A stretch of DNA of 64,000 bases from Pseudomonas hormoni (GCF_018502625.1 NZ_CP075566.1:5397001-5461000), one strand, 5' to 3'; counted from the stretch's first letter, positions 24,908 through 35,581 are shown. Numbers and translations are program-made. Notes: generated from the letters alone by a model not told the origin.

Positions 24908-27781
24908 TCAGCGGTAGTCGTCAACCGGGACGCAGGCGCAAAACAGGTTCCGATCCCCGTAAACGTTATCCACCCGATTCACCACCGGCCAATACTTGTG
25001 CGCCTTGGTGTGCGCATCGGGCGTCACCGCTTGTTCAATACTGTACGGCCGCTCCCAAACCCCGGTGATGTCGGCCAGTGTGTGCGGCGACCGTTTCAAC
25101 GGATTGTCTTCAGCCGGCCAGTTGCCGTTCTGCACCTCGGTGATTTCTGCGCGAATGCTCAGCATCGCCCCGATAAAGCGATCGAGCTCAGCTTTTGATT
25201 CACTTTCGGTCGGCTCGACCATCAAGGTCCCCGGCACCGGAAACGACATGGTCGGCGCATGGAAGCCATAGTCCATCAGGCGCTTGGCCACGTCCTCTTC
25301 GCTGATGCCGGTCAGTGCCTTGAGTGGCCGCAGGTCGAGAATGCATTCGTGTGCCACCCGCTCGTTGCGCCCGGTGTAGAGCACCGGGAATGCACCGGAC
25401 AAATGTTGCGCCAGGTAATTCGCCGCGAGGATCGCCACCTCGCTGGCGTCTGCCAGTTGCGGGCCCATCATGGCGATGTACATCCAGCTGATCGGCAGAA
25501 TGCTCGCGCTGCCCCAGGGCGCCGCGCTGACTGCACCGTTCTGCGGCAACGGACCTTCAATCGCCACCACCGGGTGATTGGCCACGAACGGCGCCAGGTG
25601 CGCCCGCACACCAATCGGCCCCATGCCCGGCCCGCCACCGCCGTGGGGAATGCAGAAGGTCTTGTGCAGATTCATGTGGGAAACGTCGGCACCAATGTCC
25701 GCCGGACGCGCCAACCCGACTTGCGCATTGAGGTTGGCGCCATCCATGTACACCTGGCCGCCATGGCTGTGGATAACTTCACAGATCTCACTGATGCCTT
25801 CCTCGTACACGCCGTGAGTCGATGGGTACGTCGCCATCAGGCAGGCGAGCTTGTCGCCGGCCTCGGCAGCCTTGCCTTTCAGGTCCTCCAGATCGACGTT
25901 GCCTGCCTCGTCACACTCGACGATGACCACGCGCATTCCGGCCATTTGCGCCGAGGCCGGGTTGGTGCCGTGGGCCGAGGACGGGATCAGGCAGATATCC
26001 CGCGCACCTTCATGACGGCTCTCGTGGTATTTGCGGATCGCCAGCAACCCGGCGTATTCGCCTTGGGCGCCGGAATTGGGCTGCATGCAGATCGCATCGA
26101 AACCGGTGATCGCGCAGAGCCAGCGCTCCAGCTCTTCGATCATCAGCGCATAACCGGTCGCCTGCTCTTTCGGCACAAACGGATGCAGATTGGCGAACTG
26201 CGGCCAGGTGATCGGAATCATCTCGCTGGTGGCGTTGAGTTTCATGGTGCAGGAGCCCAGCGGGATCATGGACTGGTTGAGGGCGAGGTCCTTGTTTTCG
26301 AGCTGCTTGAGGTAACGCAGCATCTCGGTTTCGCTGTGATGTGCGCTGAATACCGGGTGACGCAGGTAAGGCGAAGATCGTTGCAGTCCGCCGGGGATGC
26401 CGGAAGGAAGCGTTTCAGCGTCCAGGTCGTCGACATTCAGTCCATGATCGGCGCCGAGAAATACATCGAACAACTTGGCAACGGTGGACTCGTCGGACGT
26501 TTCGTCGAGGCTCAGCCCCAACTGACCGCGTCCGAGAATGCGCAAATTGATTTGCGCGGCCTGGGCGCTTTCGATGATCGCCGTCTGAGCGCCGCCCACC
26601 TCCAGCGTAAGCGTGTCGAAAAAGTGTTTGTTGAGGCGGGATATGCCGTGGCGTTCCAGGCCCGCCGCGAGGATGCACGTCAGTCGATGAACCCGCTGGG
26701 CAATGCGTTTCAGCCCTTCCGGCCCGTGATAGACCGCATAGAAACTGGCGATGTTGGCCAGCAGCACTTGGGCGGTGCAGATGTTCGAATTGGCCTTCTC
26801 CCGACGAATGTGTTGCTCGCGGGTCTGCAGGGCCATGCGCAAAGCGGTGTTTCCGCGAGCATCTTTGGATACGCCGATGATCCGTCCGGGAATCGCCCGT
26901 TTGTATTCATCGCGACTGGCAAAAAACGCCGCGTGGGGCCCGCCGTAGCCCATGGGCACGCCGAATCGCTGGGATGAGCCAAACACCACATCGGCGCCCA
27001 ACTCTCCCGGCGGCGTCAGCAACAACAGGCTCAGCAGATCGGTGGCGACGCAAGCCAATGCTTGCTGGGCATGCAGGTGATCGATCAACGGACGCAGATC
27101 ACGAATCTCGCCATGGGTATCGGGGTATTGCAGCAGCGCGCCGAATACCTGGTGCTGTTTCAAGTTATCCACAGCGTCGATGATCAGCTCGAAGCCGAAA
27201 CCTTCGGCTCGGGTCTGCACCACGGAAATGGTCTGCGGATGACAATTCTCATCCACAAAAAACAGATGGCTCCTGGACTTGGCGACACGCTTGGCCAGGG
27301 CCATGGCTTCCGCCGCCGCCGTGGCTTCATCCAGCAGCGAGGCGTTGGCCAGCTCCAGGCCGGTCAGGTCGATGGTCAATTGCTGGAAATTCAGCAAGGC
27401 TTCGAGTCGGCCTTGGGCAATTTCTGGTTGATACGGCGTGTAAGCGGTGTACCAACCGGGATTTTCCAGCACGTTGCGCAGGATAACGGCTGGCGTGATC
27501 GTGCCGTGGTAACCCATGCCGATCAGGCTGGTCCAGACCTGGTTCTGCTCGGCGTAACCGCGCAGTTTGGCCAGCGCGGCTTCTTCGTCGAGGGCGGGCG
27601 GCAGGTCGAGTGCGCGGTTGAGGCGGATCCCCGGCGGCACCGTCTGCTCGATCAGCTCGACACGGCTGCCAACGCCGAGGCTGTCGAGCATCGCCTGCTG
27701 CTCGGCGGCATCGGGCCCGAGGTGGCGGCGAAGGAAGGCATTGGGGTCGCGTAACTGGCTCAAGGACGGCAACTGGGACAT
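24908..27781 (-). CDS. gcvP: Glycine dehydrogenase (decarboxylating), P protein
   Basis: A 957-residue homodimeric-type P protein of the glycine cleavage system; it decarboxylates glycine on pyridoxal phosphate and passes the aminomethyl group to lipoyl-GcvH. The PLP lysine lies in [19 protein letters not shown] (about two-thirds to three-quarters along). N-terminal partner-like half begins with [21 protein letters not shown]. Length is standard. Last gene of gcvT-gcvH-gcvP, but a terminator and a REP hairpin lie between gcvH and gcvP, so expression of gcvP may be partly separate. Confidence 0.95.
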   Translation of the reverse strand: MSQLPSLSQLRDPNAFLRRHLGPDAAEQQAMLDSLGVGSRVELIEQTVPPGIRLNRALDLPPALDEEAALAKLRGYAEQNQVWTSLIGMGYHGTITPAVILRNVLENPGWYTAYTPYQPEIAQGRLEALLNFQQLTIDLTGLELANASLLDEATAAAEAMALAKRVAKSRSHLFFVDENCHPQTISVVQTRAEGFGFELIIDAVDNLKQHQVFGALLQYPDTHGEIRDLRPLIDHLHAQQALACVATDLLSLLLLTPPGELGADVVFGSSQRFGVPMGYGGPHAAFFASRDEYKRAIPGRIIGVSKDARGNTALRMALQTREQHIRREKANSNICTAQVLLANIASFYAVYHGPEGLKRIAQRVHRLTCILAAGLERHGISRLNKHFFDTLTLEVGGAQTAIIESAQAAQINLRILGRGQLGLSLDETSDESTVAKLFDVFLGADHGLNVDDLDAETLPSGIPGGLQRSSPYLRHPVFSAHHSETEMLRYLKQLENKDLALNQSMIPLGSCTMKLNATSEMIPITWPQFANLHPFVPKEQATGYALMIEELERWLCAITGFDAICMQPNSGAQGEYAGLLAIRKYHESRHEGARDICLIPSSAHGTNPASAQMAGMRVVIVECDEAGNVDLEDLKGKAAEAGDKLACLMATYPSTHGVYEEGISEICEVIHSHGGQVYMDGANLNAQVGLARPADIGADVSHMNLHKTFCIPHGGGGPGMGPIGVRAHLAPFVANHPVVAIEGPLPQNGAVSAAPWGSASILPISWMYIAMMGPQLADASEVAILAANYLAQHLSGAFPVLYTGRNERVAHECILDLRPLKALTGISEEDVAKRLMDYGFHAPTMSFPVPGTLMVEPTESESKAELDRFIGAMLSIRAEITEVQNGNWPAEDNPLKRSPHTLADITGVWERPYSIEQAVTPDAHTKAHKYWPVVNRVDNVYGDRNLFCACVPVDDYR

Positions 27782-27863
27782 GACGGGCTCTCTCTTGACT
27801 GGCGCTCAGCGTCGATGCAACACGGTCAAACCAGCATAGCAGCCGCTGCCAACAGCGAATCTC

Positions 27864-27884
27864 TGTGGGAGTTTGACTCCCACA
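27864..27884. repeat. Single REP hairpin
   Basis: TGTGGGAG-TTTGA-CTCCCACA, a short perfect hairpin of the GTGGGAGC REP type, in the gcvH-gcvP gap. Confidence 0.6.
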
Positions 27885-27905
27885 AGGGGAAATCCGTCAG
27901 GCAAT

Positions 27906-27931
27906 AAAAAGCCCCGACAGGTCGGGGCTTT
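27906..27931 (-). terminator. Terminator downstream of gcvH
   Basis: Stem AAAGCCCCGAC / GTCGGGGCTTT, with A5 on the left (T-run for the leftward transcript), 17 nt after the gcvH stop. It would reduce read-through into gcvP. Confidence 0.8.
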
Positions 27932-27947
27932 GGGTGACGCTGAACGC

Positions 27948-28331
27948 TTACTCGCCGATGGCGGCTTTGTAGCCCGCTGCATCGAGCAGCTTGTCCAGAT
28001 CGCCAGTGTTGCTTGGCTTCAGTTTGAAGATCCAGGCACCGTACGGGTCGGAGTTGAGCAGTTCCGGATTAGCGCTCAGTTCTTCGTTGATCGCAATCAC
28101 TTCACCGGCAACCGGGGAGTAGATATCGGACGCGGCTTTGACCGACTCAACCACGCCGGATTGATCACCGGCAGCGAAGACGGTTCCGACTTCGGTCAGC
28201 TCGACGAACACCACATCGCCCAAGGCTTCCTGAGCATGATCGCTGATGCCCACGGTGACGGTACCATCAGCTTCCAGACGCGCCCATTCGTGACTTTCGG
28301 CAAAACGCAGGTCGGCAGGGATATCGCTCAT
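27948..28331 (-). CDS. gcvH: Glycine cleavage system H protein
   Basis: A 127-residue lipoyl carrier protein. The lipoylated lysine is in [15 protein letters not shown] (about residue 64), and the [13 protein letters not shown]-terminus and [17 protein letters not shown]-terminal part are typical. It shuttles aminomethyl between GcvP and GcvT. Start at ATG 28331, fixed by family N-terminus [10 protein letters not shown]; the longer frame overlapping gcvT is spurious. Lies 50 nt after gcvT. Confidence 0.95.
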   Translation of the reverse strand: MSDIPADLRFAESHEWARLEADGTVTVGISDHAQEALGDVVFVELTEVGTVFAAGDQSGVVESVKAASDIYSPVAGEVIAINEELSANPELLNSDPYGAWIFKLKPSNTGDLDKLLDAAGYKAAIGE

Positions 28332-28381
28332 GTTCTGTGTCCTCAAGAAAATTGTCAGCGGTCGTTGCCCGCCAGAAAAGG

Positions 28382-29464
28382 TTAGATCAAGGTTTTGCCA
28401 TGGCGTACGAAGGTCGGTTTGACCACTCGGACCGGGTACCATTTGCCACGGATTTCCACTTCTGCGCGGTCGGCAGTCGCCATCGGCACGCGCGCCAGTG
28501 CAATCGACTTGCTAAGCGTAGGAGAGAAACTACCACTGGTGATCTCCCCTTCGCCAACATTGGCGATGCGGACCACTTGATGAGCGCGTAAAACCCCGCG
28601 CTCCTCAAGGACCAGACCGACCAGTTTGTGCTGTACGCCACCGGCCCGTTCGGCTTCCAGGGCAGCACGGCCGATGAACTGACGAGTGGTCGGTTCCCAG
28701 GCAATGCTCCAGGCCATATTAGAGGCCAGCGGCGAAACGTCTTGATGAATGTCCTGACCGTAGAGGTTCATGCCGGCTTCGACACGCAAGGTATCCCGCG
28801 CCCCGAGCCCGATCGGCGAAATGCCCGCGCCCACCAGATCATTGAAGAAGCCCGGCGCCTGATCGGCCGGCAGAATGATTTCCAGACCATCCTCACCGGT
28901 GTAACCGGTGCGCGCGATGAACCAGTCACCGTCGGGCTGGCCTTCGAACGGCTTGAGTAGCTGGATCAGGTTGCCGCGAGACTGGGTGACCAGTTCGGAG
29001 ATTTTGTGTCGGGCTTGCGGGCCTTGAATGGCCAGCATCGCCAGCTCGGAACGCTCGTTGAGCTGCACATTGAAGCCACCGAGATGCGCCTGCATCCACG
29101 CCAGGTCCTGATCGCGGGTGGAGGCGTTGACCACCAGGCGATAACCATCGTCGAGGCGATAGACGATCATGTCGTCGACGATACCGCCGTGCTCGTTGAG
29201 CATGGCGCTGTACAAGGCACGGCCGGGGCTGTGCAGGCGCTCGACGTCATTGGCCAGCAAATGCTGGAGCCAGGCCTTGGCCTGCCCGCCGCTGACATCG
29301 ATCACGGTCATGTGGGATACATCGAAAACCCCGCAATCGCGGCGCACCTGATGGTGTTCCTCGACCTGCGAACCGTAATGCAGAGGCATATCCCAACCGC
29401 CAAAATCGACCATCTTCGCGCCGAGGGCGAGATGAAGGTCATACAGAGGCGTACGCTGTCCCAT
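28382..29464 (-). CDS. gcvT: Aminomethyltransferase, T protein
   Basis: A 360-residue T protein transferring the methylene group from aminomethyl-GcvH to tetrahydrofolate. N-terminus [23 protein letters not shown] and the [15 protein letters not shown] segment are diagnostic; [16 protein letters not shown] is the central folate-binding region. First gene of the operon, start ATG 29464 preceded by GGAAGGAGAAACCC. Overall this matches the gcv1 locus of pseudomonads. Confidence 0.95.
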   Translation of the reverse strand: MGQRTPLYDLHLALGAKMVDFGGWDMPLHYGSQVEEHHQVRRDCGVFDVSHMTVIDVSGGQAKAWLQHLLANDVERLHSPGRALYSAMLNEHGGIVDDMIVYRLDDGYRLVVNASTRDQDLAWMQAHLGGFNVQLNERSELAMLAIQGPQARHKISELVTQSRGNLIQLLKPFEGQPDGDWFIARTGYTGEDGLEIILPADQAPGFFNDLVGAGISPIGLGARDTLRVEAGMNLYGQDIHQDVSPLASNMAWSIAWEPTTRQFIGRAALEAERAGGVQHKLVGLVLEERGVLRAHQVVRIANVGEGEITSGSFSPTLSKSIALARVPMATADRAEVEIRGKWYPVRVVKPTFVRHGKTLI

Positions 29465-29514
29465 GGGTTTCTCCTTCCGGGCGTGGCGAGGGTGCGGGCC
29501 GGTGCTGCACGGGG

Positions 29515-29541
29515 TGAAAGCCTTGAAATAGAAGGCTTTCA
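29515..29541. promoter_or_regulatory. Leader hairpin upstream of gcvT
   Basis: Perfect 10-bp inverted repeat TGAAAGCCTT / AAGGCTTTCA with a 7-nt loop, 51 to 77 bp before the gcvT start. A TACAAT hexamer lies upstream of it in the gcvT direction (about 29593-29598 on the minus strand) and could be a -10 element. No glycine riboswitch consensus was found. Confidence 0.4.
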
Positions 29542-29620
29542 GCCGATTTCAGCTACCAGGTCTGTAGGACGGACCGCACCGAATGCCGCGCATTGTAGCC
29601 TCAAGGTGTAGGACTGACAC

Positions 29621-31237
29621 CTAGGTGTTTCGATGCGCCGAACGTCGAATCAATCCGATGACCGGTAATAACCCGACCAGAACCAGAGTCAACGCCGGCA
29701 ACGACGCCCTCGCCCACTCGCCTTCGCTGGTCATTTCAAAGATACGCACGGCCAGCGTGTCCCAGCCAAACGGGCGCATCAGCAGGGTTGCGGGCATTTC
29801 CTTGAGCACGTCGACGAACACCAACAGTCCAGCACTCAATGTGCCGGGCAGCAGTAACGGCAGATACACTTTGAAAAACAGTCGTGGCCCACTGACCCCA
29901 AGACTACGTGCTGCTTCGGGCAAAGATGGCCGTATTCGCGCCAAACTACTTTCCAGCGGCCCATAAGCCACCGCGATGAAACGCACCAGATAGGCCAGCA
30001 ACAAGGCCGACAGACTGCCCAACAGCAACGGTTTTCCGGCTCCGCCCAACCATCCCGACAGCGGAATCACCAGCTCGCGATCCAGATAACTGAAGGCCAG
30101 CATGATCGACACCGCCAGCACCGAACCCGGCAACGCATAGCCGAGGTTGGCCAGGCTGACACCGGAACGAATCGCCCGGGTCGGCGCCAGGCGCCGGGCA
30201 AACGCCAGCACCAGCGCAACGCTGACAGTGATCAACGCCGCCATGCCGCCCAGATACAGCGTATGAACAATAAGCCCCGTGTATCGCTCATCCAGATCGA
30301 AACGCCCGCGCTGCCAGAACCACACCACCAGTTGCAGCACCGGAATGACGAAGGCGCAGGCAAACACCAGCCCGCACCAACTCATTGCCGCCAACGCCTT
30401 GAAACCGCGCAGGTGATACAACGCCTTGACCCGCGGCCGCTCATTGCTCGCCCGATTGGCGCCACGTGCACGGCGCTCGCCGTACAGCACGACCATCACC
30501 ACCAACAGCAACAGACTGGCCAGTTGCGCGGCGGTGGAAAGGCTGAAGAAGCCATACCAGGTTTTGTAGATGGCGGTCGTGAATGTGTCGAAATTGAACA
30601 CCGACACGGCACCGAAATCCGCCAGTGTTTCCATCAGTGCCAACGCCACGCCAGCACCAATGGCCGGCCGCGCCATCGGCAAGGCGACTCGCCAGAACGC
30701 CTGCCACGGCGACTGCCCCAGGACTCGCGCCGCTTCCATCAGGCCTTTGCCCTGCGCCAGGAACGCGGTACGTGCCAACAGGTAAACGTAGGGATAGAAG
30801 ACCAGCACCAGAACGAGGATGACACCGCCCGTGGAGCGCACCCGTGGCAGCCTCAGGCCGGTGCCAAACCATTCGCGCATCAGGGTTTGCACGGGGCCGG
30901 CGAAATCCAGCAGGCCGACGAAAACGAAAGCCAGCACGTAGGCGGGAATGGCGAACGGCAGCATCAACGCCCAATCCAGCCAGCGTCGACCGGGAAATTC
31001 GCAGAGGCTGGTGAGCCAGGCGAGGCTGACGCCCAGCAGTGTTACACCGACACCGACGCCGAGCACCAGGGTCAGCGTGTTGCCCAGTAGCCGCGGCATC
31101 TGGGTGTCCCAGAGGTGCGACCAGATTTGATGATCGATGGTTTGCCAGGAGAGCAGCAGAACGCTGAGGGGCAGAAGGACCAGCGCGGCGATGGCGAAGA
31201 CCAGGGGATACCAGCGGCGTTGGGCAGGGTGGGCCAA
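29621..31237 (-). CDS. Ferric iron ABC transporter permease (FbpB/AfuB type)
   Basis: A 538-residue fused double permease with about twelve membrane segments and two EAA loops (EAARVLGQSPWQAFWRVALP in the first half, EAARSLGVSGPRLFFKVYLP in the second). This architecture is typical of FbpB/HitB-type Fe3+ permeases. The start used is TTG 31237 (LAHPAQRRWYP); no better upstream or internal ATG with a ribosome site exists before the first membrane helix. The binding protein gene lies 199 bp upstream across a REPIN. No ATPase gene (fbpC) is adjacent. Confidence 0.88.
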   Translation of the reverse strand: MAHPAQRRWYPLVFAIAALVLLPLSVLLLSWQTIDHQIWSHLWDTQMPRLLGNTLTLVLGVGVGVTLLGVSLAWLTSLCEFPGRRWLDWALMLPFAIPAYVLAFVFVGLLDFAGPVQTLMREWFGTGLRLPRVRSTGGVILVLVLVFYPYVYLLARTAFLAQGKGLMEAARVLGQSPWQAFWRVALPMARPAIGAGVALALMETLADFGAVSVFNFDTFTTAIYKTWYGFFSLSTAAQLASLLLLVVMVVLYGERRARGANRASNERPRVKALYHLRGFKALAAMSWCGLVFACAFVIPVLQLVVWFWQRGRFDLDERYTGLIVHTLYLGGMAALITVSVALVLAFARRLAPTRAIRSGVSLANLGYALPGSVLAVSIMLAFSYLDRELVIPLSGWLGGAGKPLLLGSLSALLLAYLVRFIAVAYGPLESSLARIRPSLPEAARSLGVSGPRLFFKVYLPLLLPGTLSAGLLVFVDVLKEMPATLLMRPFGWDTLAVRIFEMTSEGEWARASLPALTLVLVGLLPVIGLIRRSAHRNT

Positions 31238-31290
31238 GGAAATTCTCTAGAAAATGTGGGAGCGGACGCAGTGCTACGCACGCTCCATTC

Positions 31291-31411
31291 TGTGGCGAGG
31301 GAGCTTGCTCCCGCTCGGCTGCGAAGCAGCCGCAGAGGTTATCAGATCAGCTCAATCATGACCCATCGCGGGGGCTGCTTCGCAGCCAAGCGGGAGCAGC
31401 TCCTCGCCACA
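31291..31411. repeat. REPIN, GTGGCGAGG-type, with degenerate right arm
   Basis: Left arm TGTGGCGAGGGAGCTTGCTC; right arm CGGGAGCAGCTCCTCGCCAC lacks a few bases of the consensus. It lies inside the fbpA-fbpB gene pair, between two co-directional genes. Confidence 0.8.
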
Positions 31412-31436
31412 GGCGCTCCCTCCCAACCTAGTGGAG

Positions 31437-32441
31437 TCAGTTCCAGCCAGCCCGATCCATCATGCGAATCGCTTCGGCCTGACGTTTACCGGCGACTTCC
31501 ACCGGCAATGTATCGGCGACGAACTTGCCCCAGGCGGCGACTTCCGCGGACGGCGGTACCGCAGGGTTGGCCGGGAATTCCTGGTTCACGTCGGCAAAGA
31601 TCTTCTGCGCCTCTGGCGTGGTCATCCACTCCACCAACGCCTTGGCGGCTTCCGGATGCGGCGCGTGCTTGGTCAGGCCGACGCCCGACAGGTTCACATG
31701 CACGCCACGATCACCCTGGTTCGGCCAGAACAGCTTCACCGCCAGGTCAGGCTTCTGCTTGTGCAGGCGGCCGTAGTAGTAAGTGTTGACGATGCCGACG
31801 TCGCATTGGCCGGCGTTGATGGCTTCCAATACCGCGACATCATCGGAGAACACGTCGGTGGACAGGTTGTTGACCCAGCCCTTGAGGATCTTCTCGGTTT
31901 TGTCGGCACCATGCACTTCGATCATGGTGGCAGTCAGGGACTGGTTGTAGACCTTCTTCGCCGTGCGCAGGCACAGGCGCCCTTCCCAGTTCTTGTCGGC
32001 CAGACCTTCGTAAGTGGTCAACTCGCCCGGCTTCACCCGGTCCGTGGAGTAAGCGATGGTTCGCGCCCGCAGGCTCAGTCCGGTCCAGGCATGGGAAGCC
32101 GCGCGGTATTGCAGCGGGATGTTGGCGTCGATGGTTTTCGAGGTAAAGGGCTGCAGGATGCCCATCTGCTCCGCTTGCCACAGGTTGCCGGCATCGACGG
32201 TCAGCAGCAGGTCGGCGGTGGCGCTCTCGCCCTCGGCCTTGATGCGCTGCATCAGCGGCGCTTCCTTGTCGGTGATGAACTTCACCTGCACACCGGTTTT
32301 CGCGGTGTAGGCATCGAACACCGGTTTGATCAGCTCGTCGATACGCGAGGAGTAAACCACCACCTCGTCAGCGGCCTGGGCGGCAGTGCTGCCAATCAGG
32401 GTCAGGGCGAGTGCGGTCAGTAGACGCTTCGGTGCCAACAT
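31437..32441 (-). CDS. Ferric iron-binding periplasmic protein (FbpA/FutA type)
   Basis: A 334-residue binding protein with signal peptide ending AAQAA-D (about residue 23). [21 protein letters not shown] is the class signature and the C-lobe tyrosine motif [11 protein letters not shown] supplies the Fe3+-coordinating tyrosines, as in FutA/FbpA. It delivers Fe3+ to the permease encoded downstream. A candidate Fur site lies just upstream. Confidence 0.88.
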   Translation of the reverse strand: MLAPKRLLTALALTLIGSTAAQAADEVVVYSSRIDELIKPVFDAYTAKTGVQVKFITDKEAPLMQRIKAEGESATADLLLTVDAGNLWQAEQMGILQPFTSKTIDANIPLQYRAASHAWTGLSLRARTIAYSTDRVKPGELTTYEGLADKNWEGRLCLRTAKKVYNQSLTATMIEVHGADKTEKILKGWVNNLSTDVFSDDVAVLEAINAGQCDVGIVNTYYYGRLHKQKPDLAVKLFWPNQGDRGVHVNLSGVGLTKHAPHPEAAKALVEWMTTPEAQKIFADVNQEFPANPAVPPSAEVAAWGKFVADTLPVEVAGKRQAEAIRMMDRAGWN

Positions 32442-32473
32442 GGGAGCGATCTCTCGATTTGAAAAAGTGAGCC

Positions 32474-32494
32474 AAATGATAAGGACTCACATTT
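32474..32494. promoter_or_regulatory. Candidate Fur box upstream of the iron-binding gene
   Basis: AAATGATAAGGACTCACATTT, 33-53 bp before the start codon, has the ATGATAA core of Fur sites but only an imperfect second half (consensus GATAATGATAATCATTATC). Confidence 0.35.
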
Positions 32495-32570
32495 AGGTTC
32501 TCAATCGATCAGTTTGCGGAGGAGTTACCAGATGTTGCACAGTTTGAAATGTGTGGTGGATGTGCCGACG

Positions 32571-32668
32571 CCTTCGCGGGCAAGCCTCGCTCCTACAGGT
32601 TTTGTGTCGCTCGCAGATGTGACAACCGACTCAATACCTGTAGGAGCTTGGCTTGCCCGCGAAGAGGC
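32571..32668. repeat. REPIN, CTGTAGGAGC-type
   Basis: Arms CCTTCGCGGGCAAGCCTCGC (32571) and CCTGTAGGAGCTTGGCTTGC (32638) form an inverted pair downstream of the ubiI-like gene. Confidence 0.85.
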
Positions 32669-32688
32669 CATCAGCATCAATAAAGCTG

Positions 32689-33912
32689 TCAGGCCTTGGC
32701 AAGCGCCGGCAAATCCCCGATCAACCCCAGCGCCTCACGCACAAACAACGCCTTGGCCTCCGGCATCTGATCAACCATCTTCAACCCGGCATTACGCAAC
32801 CAGCGCACCGGCAACGGATCCGCCTGGAACAACCGCTCGAAGCCTTCCATCGCCGCCATCAACGCCAAATTGTGCGGCATGCGTCGACGCTCGTAGCGGC
32901 TCAACACTTTCACATCCGCCAGCCGCTCACCCCGTTCAGCCGCCTGCAGCAGCACTTCGGCGAGCACGGCAGCATCGAGGAAACCGAGGTTCACGCCCTG
33001 CCCGGCCAACGGGTGAATGGTGTGTGCCGCATCGCCGATCAGTGCCAGGCCTTCAGCCACGTAGCGCTTTGCATGGCGCTGACGCAGCGGCACGCACAGA
33101 CGCGGATCGGCGCTGAGCACCGAACCCAAACGGCCCTCAAAGGCTTGCTCCAACTCGCGACAGAAGCCTTCATCCTCCAGCGCCATCAAGCGTTTGGCCT
33201 CACTCGGCGTGGTCGACCAGACGATCGAACACCAATCCTGCTGACCGTCTCGCTCCAGCGGCAGAAACGCCAATGGACCATGATCGGTGAACCGCTGCCA
33301 GGCCGTCATTTGATGAGATTGTGAACTGCGCACGCTGGTGACGATGGCGTGGTGCAGATAATCCCACTCGCGCGTGGCCACGCCGGTCAGGCGCCGCACC
33401 GCCGAGTTGGCACCGTCCGCTGCGATCACCAACGGCGCACGCAAGGTCCGGCCATCGGCCAGGGTCAGCAGCCAATCGTCGCCGGAGCGGCGCATCTGCT
33501 CCAGACGCGCATTGGCCAGCATTCCCAGGTCACAGTCGTGCAAGCGGTCGAGCAAGGCGTCCTGAACCACGCGGTTCTCGACGATATGCCCGAGCACGTC
33601 GGCGTGAACGCTGGTGGCCGAGAAGTGGATCTGCCCGGTGCCGCTGCCATCCCACACGTGCATGTCGGTATACGGACTGCTGCGCCGGTTGGCGATGCCA
33701 TCCCAGACCCCCAGCCGCTCGAGAATCCGCTGGCTGGCAGCCGACAAGGCGCTCACTCGCGGTTCGAACGGCGCCTGCCCGTCGAAGGGTTTGACGCTCA
33801 TCGGGCTGCCGTCCAGCAGCAGGACTTCCAGCCCGCTGTTCTGTAACGCCAGCGCCAGGGTGCTGCCGACCATTCCGGCCCCGACAATCAGCAGATCTGC
33901 GCGCATTTCCAT
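32689..33912 (-). CDS. ubiI: FAD-dependent ubiquinone biosynthesis hydroxylase (UbiI/VisC-like)
   Basis: A 407-residue flavoprotein monooxygenase of the UbiH/COQ6 family. The FAD-binding GxGxxG is LLIVGAGMVGSTLALAL at the N-terminus, the DG motif is VIAADGANSAVRR, and the C-terminal FAD site is LIGDAAHTIHPLAGQGVNLG. The family hydroxylates the quinone ring; position in the order pepP-ubiH-x-this gene matches the visC/ubiI gene of pseudomonads. The exact ring position (C5 for UbiI) is inferred from location. Confidence 0.85.
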   Translation of the reverse strand: MEMRADLLIVGAGMVGSTLALALQNSGLEVLLLDGSPMSVKPFDGQAPFEPRVSALSAASQRILERLGVWDGIANRRSSPYTDMHVWDGSGTGQIHFSATSVHADVLGHIVENRVVQDALLDRLHDCDLGMLANARLEQMRRSGDDWLLTLADGRTLRAPLVIAADGANSAVRRLTGVATREWDYLHHAIVTSVRSSQSHQMTAWQRFTDHGPLAFLPLERDGQQDWCSIVWSTTPSEAKRLMALEDEGFCRELEQAFEGRLGSVLSADPRLCVPLRQRHAKRYVAEGLALIGDAAHTIHPLAGQGVNLGFLDAAVLAEVLLQAAERGERLADVKVLSRYERRRMPHNLALMAAMEGFERLFQADPLPVRWLRNAGLKMVDQMPEAKALFVREALGLIGDLPALAKA

Positions 33913-33915
33913 GCT

Positions 33916-34401
33916 TTAAGCCTGTCTCGCTTGCGGCTTGAGCCGCACGTAAAGGGTTTTCTGGACCCGCGCCACCAGGGTGCCGGCGCCGTCGTGGATA
34001 TCGACCTGCAATTGCGGCAGGTATTTTTCGCCGTTCGCTGTTTGCTGGCGGATCTCGTCGAGCAAGGTTTCGTCGATCCTGAAGCTGGCGAACACCGGGC
34101 CTTTGCCCGGCGAGATGAAATCGATGTCCGCGGCTTTATCCCAGACAATGAACTGGCGACCGAGGTTTTCCAACAGCATCAACATGTAGAACGGATCAAC
34201 CATCGAATACAGGCTGCCACCGAACTGCGTGCCGACATAATTGCGGTTGTACCAGCCCAATCCCATGGACACCTTGATGTCCCGGAAGTCATCGCTGATG
34301 TGCCGAACCCGAACACCTGCGCCGAGATACGGCGGGTAAAAGGTCATGAACCAACGCATCAACCGCGCTTTGCCGAACTGACTGATCAGCCACTTAACCA
34401 T
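33916..34401 (-). CDS. DUF4442-like protein with hotdog/thioesterase-like features
   Basis: A 161-residue protein whose PPYLGAGVRVRHISDDFRDIKVSMGL...NRNYVGTQFGGSLYSMVDPFYMLML region resembles hotdog-fold thioesterases (the VGTQFGGSLY turn sits at the start of the hot-dog helix). Start at ATG 34401 overlaps the 3' end of ubiH by 8 nt and the ubiI-like start follows 3 nt after its stop, so it is tightly embedded in the ubi operon. Substrate unknown; possibly an acyl-CoA. Confidence 0.75.
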   Translation of the reverse strand: MVKWLISQFGKARLMRWFMTFYPPYLGAGVRVRHISDDFRDIKVSMGLGWYNRNYVGTQFGGSLYSMVDPFYMLMLLENLGRQFIVWDKAADIDFISPGKGPVFASFRIDETLLDEIRQQTANGEKYLPQLQVDIHDGAGTLVARVQKTLYVRLKPQARQA

Positions 34402-35581
34402 CGGGACGCGTACCCAGACCCATGGCCTGTCGGGCGAACCAACGCTTGGCCGGCGGCAGCAGATCGAGGCCAAGCAGGCCAATGTTTCGGCCCAGGGAAA
34501 CCAGCGGTTGAGTGCTGCCGAACAATCGCGTGACCTGATCGGAGAACCCCACGGTCAGGTTCTGATCCAGACGCTGGCGCTCGCGGTAAGCCTGCAAGGT
34601 CGCAAAGTCGCCGGGCGCTTTCTCGCTCGCCAGCAACGCATCCGCCAACGCCTGCGCATCACGCAGGGACAGGTTGAAACCCTGGCCGGCAATCGGGTGC
34701 AGGCTGTGAGCGGCGTTGCCGAGAATCGCCAGATTCGGACGCACCTGTTCTTCGGCTTCAATCAGCGTCAGCGGGTAAAGATGCCGCGCGCCGACCTGTT
34801 TCAAGGTGCCGAGGCGATAACCGAACACGCCCTGCAATTCGCTGAGAAAACTGCCCTCATCAAGGGCGGCCAGCCGTTGCGCATCCATGCCCAGACGGGT
34901 CCAGACCAGGGCACAGCGGTTTTCCGGCAGCGGCAACAACGCCATCGGGCCGTCGTCGGTGAAACGTTCGAAAGCCATGCCGTTGTGCGCTTCGCTCGGG
35001 GTGATGTTGGCGATCAGCGCGCTCTGGTTGTACGGGCGTTTTTTGATGCCGATCCCGAGTTGCTCACGCAGGCCGGAGCGGCCGCCATCCGCCAGCACGG
35101 CGAGATCGCATTCCAGGGTGGTTTCATCATTGAGGGTCAGGCGATAGCCATTGGTCAGCGGCTCCATGCGCGTGACTTCCGCCGGGCAGCGCCAGGTGAC
35201 CACGTCCTTGTCCAGACCTTGCCAGAGGCATTGGCCGAGCCAGGCGTTTTCCACCACATAGCCCAGCGCCGGCACGCCCTCTTCCATCGCTGACAATCGC
35301 GCGGTGGAGAAACGACCACGGTCGGAGACGTGAATCTGCTTGATCGGCTCGGCGCGGCGGGAGATTTCCTGCCACACGCCCAACCGTTGATAAATCTGCT
35401 TGGCGCCGTAGGACAGCGCCGAAGAGCGGGCGTCGTAGCTCGGTTGGTAGGTATGGCCGGGGGCGAACGGTTCGATCAGCACGATCTTCCAGCCGCGAGC
35501 CTTGGCCCCCGTCTGCAACGCCAACGCCAGGCTCGCGCCGACCAGGCCGCCACCGATGATTGCCAGATTGACTCGACTCAT
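34394..35581 (-). CDS. ubiH: 2-octaprenyl-6-methoxyphenyl hydroxylase UbiH
   Basis: A 395-residue FAD monooxygenase. N-terminal Rossmann motif LAIIGGGLVGASLALAL, DG motif LAVLADGGRSGLRE, C-terminal LGNAAHSLHPIAGQGFNLSL. It hydroxylates the ubiquinone precursor ring. Its ATG overlaps the pepP stop codon (ATGA, 35578-35581), and the pepP-ubiH order is conserved in gammaproteobacteria, which supports UbiH rather than another paralog. Confidence 0.9.
   Translation of the reverse strand: MSRVNLAIIGGGLVGASLALALQTGAKARGWKIVLIEPFAPGHTYQPSYDARSSALSYGAKQIYQRLGVWQEISRRAEPIKQIHVSDRGRFSTARLSAMEEGVPALGYVVENAWLGQCLWQGLDKDVVTWRCPAEVTRMEPLTNGYRLTLNDETTLECDLAVLADGGRSGLREQLGIGIKKRPYNQSALIANITPSEAHNGMAFERFTDDGPMALLPLPENRCALVWTRLGMDAQRLAALDEGSFLSELQGVFGYRLGTLKQVGARHLYPLTLIEAEEQVRPNLAILGNAAHSLHPIAGQGFNLSLRDAQALADALLASEKAPGDFATLQAYRERQRLDQNLTVGFSDQVTRLFGSTQPLVSLGRNIGLLGLDLLPPAKRWFARQAMGLGTRPDG

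Noticed and set aside
25259..26977. 572-codon frame opposite gcvP
   Set aside because: Antisense shadow of a clearly conserved gene.
29465..29620. Glycine riboswitch before gcvT
   Set aside because: The conserved aptamer bases were not found; only a plain hairpin is present.
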